This document shows positions 13,651 through 15,056 of a DNA stretch of 15,056 nucleotides, in pieces. The notes below the pieces were generated by a model. That model made no database searches, had not been told where the DNA came from, and saw nothing but the letters and a program-made list of their open reading frames with translations. The stretch comes from an uncultured Clostridia bacterium (GTDB lineage: Bacteria > Bacillota > Clostridia > Oscillospirales > CAG-272): the NCBI GenBank assembly GCA_904501865.1, contig CAJGCF010000036.1:1-15056 (forward strand), written 5' to 3'. Numbering within the stretch: position 1 is the first letter of the stretch; every line of letters begins with the position of its first letter. The position numbers were made by a program, and so were the translations under genes.

Positions 13651-14103
13651 TCAGGGGGTATTTATCGTCGGATTTATGTATTCGCCCTGTTCTTGAACCC
13701 GAGGTTCCTCTGTCTCATCCAAGCTCTCGCAGCCATCAAAAACGAGATCATATCTCTCCTTCAACTTCAGATACATCTTCTTCTCCACGAACTCAAGATA
13801 CAAATGCAAGTACTTAATTTTGTCCTGGATATGCTTGGGCTCTACTGTATTGTAGCCCATCGCTCCGCGATTATATCCTTTGAACATACGGTAGAACATC
13901 ATCGACAGCTTGAACAAAGTGTATATAACCCTTCCCACAGATACGTCATTTGTGAGCGTAAACACAGGCACCGCGGCGATTATAGCAAACAAAGCCGTCG
14001 TCAGTATGTGTTGCCAACCGGTAGTATGCTTCGCTATGTACTCCTCTCCGCTCTGACCGACACCGCCGCGCCGCCTCTGCCTTCGCAAGCTGGGCCGCCT
14101 CAC
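13651..14103 (-). CDS. Membrane protein fragment, frameshifted from the phage-like upstream frame
   Basis: An open frame of 150 aa with two hydrophobic segments (about residues 33-50 and 57-72), then a charged region with a likely helix (about 90-120) and an acidic tail ending in TINTP. I do not recognise the family. The only upstream start in frame is a GTG at 14103 within an Arg-rich stretch that is the out-of-frame reading of the coiled-coil gene, with no good ribosome binding site and no internal ATG before residue 68. It therefore looks like the 3' part of a longer protein, joined to the frame of 13946-15056 by a frameshift or deletion near 14060-14080. The true coding part probably starts near GQSGEEYIAKH. 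Confidence 0.55.
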   Translation of the reverse strand: MRRPSLRRQRRRGGVGQSGEEYIAKHTTGWQHILTTALFAIIAAVPVFTLTNDVSVGRVIYTLFKLSMMFYRMFKGYNRGAMGYNTVEPKHIQDKIKYLHLYLEFVEKKMYLKLKERYDLVFDGCESLDETEEPRVQEQGEYINPTINTP

Positions 14104-15056
14104 GAGCCAGCTTCTCGCGCATGCTCCGCTCCTTTTTGAGCTTTGCCTTTAATTCCTCGTTTTCCTTTTCAAGCTTTTCCGAACGTTTTTCAATTTTCTC
14201 CGCCTCCCTCTTCACCGCCTCAGGATCAAGATCGTACTGCACATTGGCAGAATTTTTTTCATCAGAAGTGTTGACAACATGCTCATTTTGGTGTATACTA
14301 TCCTTAGGGTTCACGGTGGAACTGCGAAACGGCAATTGTAGCCTATTATCGTTCAGCCATTGTTGAACCCTTTTTTCATTTTGGTCAACGTACAAAATAT
14401 TACCCGAAAGTAAACTTTGTATATGCGACCGTCCTTGTGCCGTTGCTACCTTGATAATTCCTGTTAGAATATTCCCTGAACGGCTGGTAGGTGACAACTC
14501 CAAGGCCAGCACTACTGTCTTCCCATTATCATCAACAATGTCACCGATGATAACCTTTCTTCCCTCAACGGTCTTTGAATCAACGACAACAATAGGATTT
14601 TCAATAATATCAGTAAGCTTTTCAAACACCTCAATTGACATACCATCGTGCTTTTCAATTGCTTTTTTCACCTTGCTTGCATCCAATCTTATTTGTGCTT
14701 GAGGTATTTTTGCCTTTAATAATGCATTGGAGGTATTGCCAAGAACAAATGAGAATCCAATAGTTTTTTTATCCCATTTTTTTATCTGTGTCCGATATTT
14801 AATATAGGAGCTGGTATTATCCACAAGAATATTTTCCTTTACCTTCGGCTTTTTCTCCGCCTCATCTCCGCTCTCCTCGTCCGCAAGGTCGTATTTCGTT
14901 TCTGCCAAATCTTTTTTATTAAAACTCTTGACATCAACGATTTTTTGGAGTATACTAATTACAGAAGGAGCATCGCCGCCGGAGTCCCCGTTAATCTTAA
15001 CGGTCCCGGTCTTGAACGGCGCGGCTCCTTCTTCTATTGAAAGAACCTCGTGCACA
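13946..15056 (-). CDS. Phage MuF C-terminal-like domain with coiled coil, cut by the right edge
   Basis: The frame is open to the window edge, so the N-terminus is missing. Residues about 90-245 of the visible 369 resemble the MuF C-terminal domain found at the ends of large polyvalent phage and integrative-element proteins: FSFVLGNTSNALL, then KHDGMSIEVFEKL, VVVDSKT, and a final NRLQLPF. Residues 277-330 are a highly charged coiled coil (KREAEKIEKRSEKLEKENEE). The last 40 residues after AKAEAA are Arg/Cys rich and unlike coding sequence, and the adjacent frame (13651-14103) continues sensibly instead, so a frameshift or deletion near 14060-14080 is likely. The region is more AT-rich than the genes to its left. 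Recognition of the domain is by memory of its motifs and moderately sure. Confidence 0.65.
   Translation of the reverse strand, partial: VHEVLSIEEGAAPFKTGTVKINGDSGGDAPSVISILQKIVDVKSFNKKDLAETKYDLADEESGDEAEKKPKVKENILVDNTSSYIKYRTQIKKWDKKTIGFSFVLGNTSNALLKAKIPQAQIRLDASKVKKAIEKHDGMSIEVFEKLTDIIENPIVVVDSKTVEGRKVIIGDIVDDNGKTVVLALELSPTSRSGNILTGIIKVATAQGRSHIQSLLSGNILYVDQNEKRVQQWLNDNRLQLPFRSSTVNPKDSIHQNEHVVNTSDEKNSANVQYDLDPEAVKREAEKIEKRSEKLEKENEELKAKLKKERSMREKLAREAAQLAKAEAARRCRSERRGVHSEAYYRLATHTDDGFVCYNRRGACVYAHK

Noticed and set aside
13643..13660. A second tRNA start (GGATAGCTCAGG resembles a tRNA D arm)
   Set aside because: No anticodon arm, T arm or acceptor partner follows; the sequence includes the stop codon of the membrane protein frame.
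1..15056. CRISPR arrays or insertion sequences
   Set aside because: No regularly spaced repeats and no transposase-like frame with terminal inverted repeats were seen.

Overview
The window looks like part of a chromosome from an anaerobic, fermentative member of the Clostridia (gut Oscillospiraceae/Christensenellales type). The reasons are an oxygen-sensitive pyruvate formate-lyase module, the DUF2156, DegV, Na/Pi-PhoU and VUT families typical of Clostridia, near-consensus sigma-A promoters with 17-nt spacers, AAGGAG-type ribosome binding sites, and many hairpin terminators. Genus is not assignable from sequence alone. Most genes lie on the minus strand.

Layout. (1) 1-820: a minus-strand gene begins at 75 and runs off the left edge. 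It is followed by a minus-strand tRNA-Pro(CGG) unit in which the intact tRNA (443-519) sits among two partial copies of itself. (2) 822-2508: two overlapping genes for GNAT-fold acyltransferases (GNAT and DUF2156). (3) 2650-5803: a VUT-family transporter, a short-chain dehydrogenase overlapping it by 4 nt, and a Na/Pi cotransporter-PhoU protein. (4) 6029-8881: a thioredoxin/redox cluster made of trxB, a Crp/Fnr regulator, trxA and a nitroreductase, arranged as two divergent pairs. (5) 8926-12060: a pyruvate formate-lyase operon in which the enzyme is split into a 702-aa catalytic protein and an 80-aa glycyl-radical protein, followed by the activase. (6) 12283-13152: a DegV protein. (7) 13375-13451: tRNA-Val(GAC), beyond which lies what looks like the eroded edge of a prophage or integrative element (MuF C-terminal domain and coiled coil, frameshifted into a membrane protein), running off the right edge.

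How the parts work together. Both divergent intergenic regions of the redox cluster carry nearly the same palindrome (GTGACTT-N2-TCAC). In both, the palindrome centre lies 29 nt upstream of the first base of the -10 box of trxB and of trxA. This is class II activator geometry (about -41). The Crp/Fnr protein encoded between them is the obvious candidate activator, so the four genes look like one small redox regulon. Next to it, PflA would generate a glycyl radical on the detached 80-aa protein, which would have to dock into the 702-aa catalytic protein for pyruvate + CoA to become acetyl-CoA + formate.

The strongest points for follow-up are the paired operators, the split pyruvate formate-lyase with its new Cys-rich tail, the broken tRNA-Pro array, and the degenerate element beside tRNA-Val.
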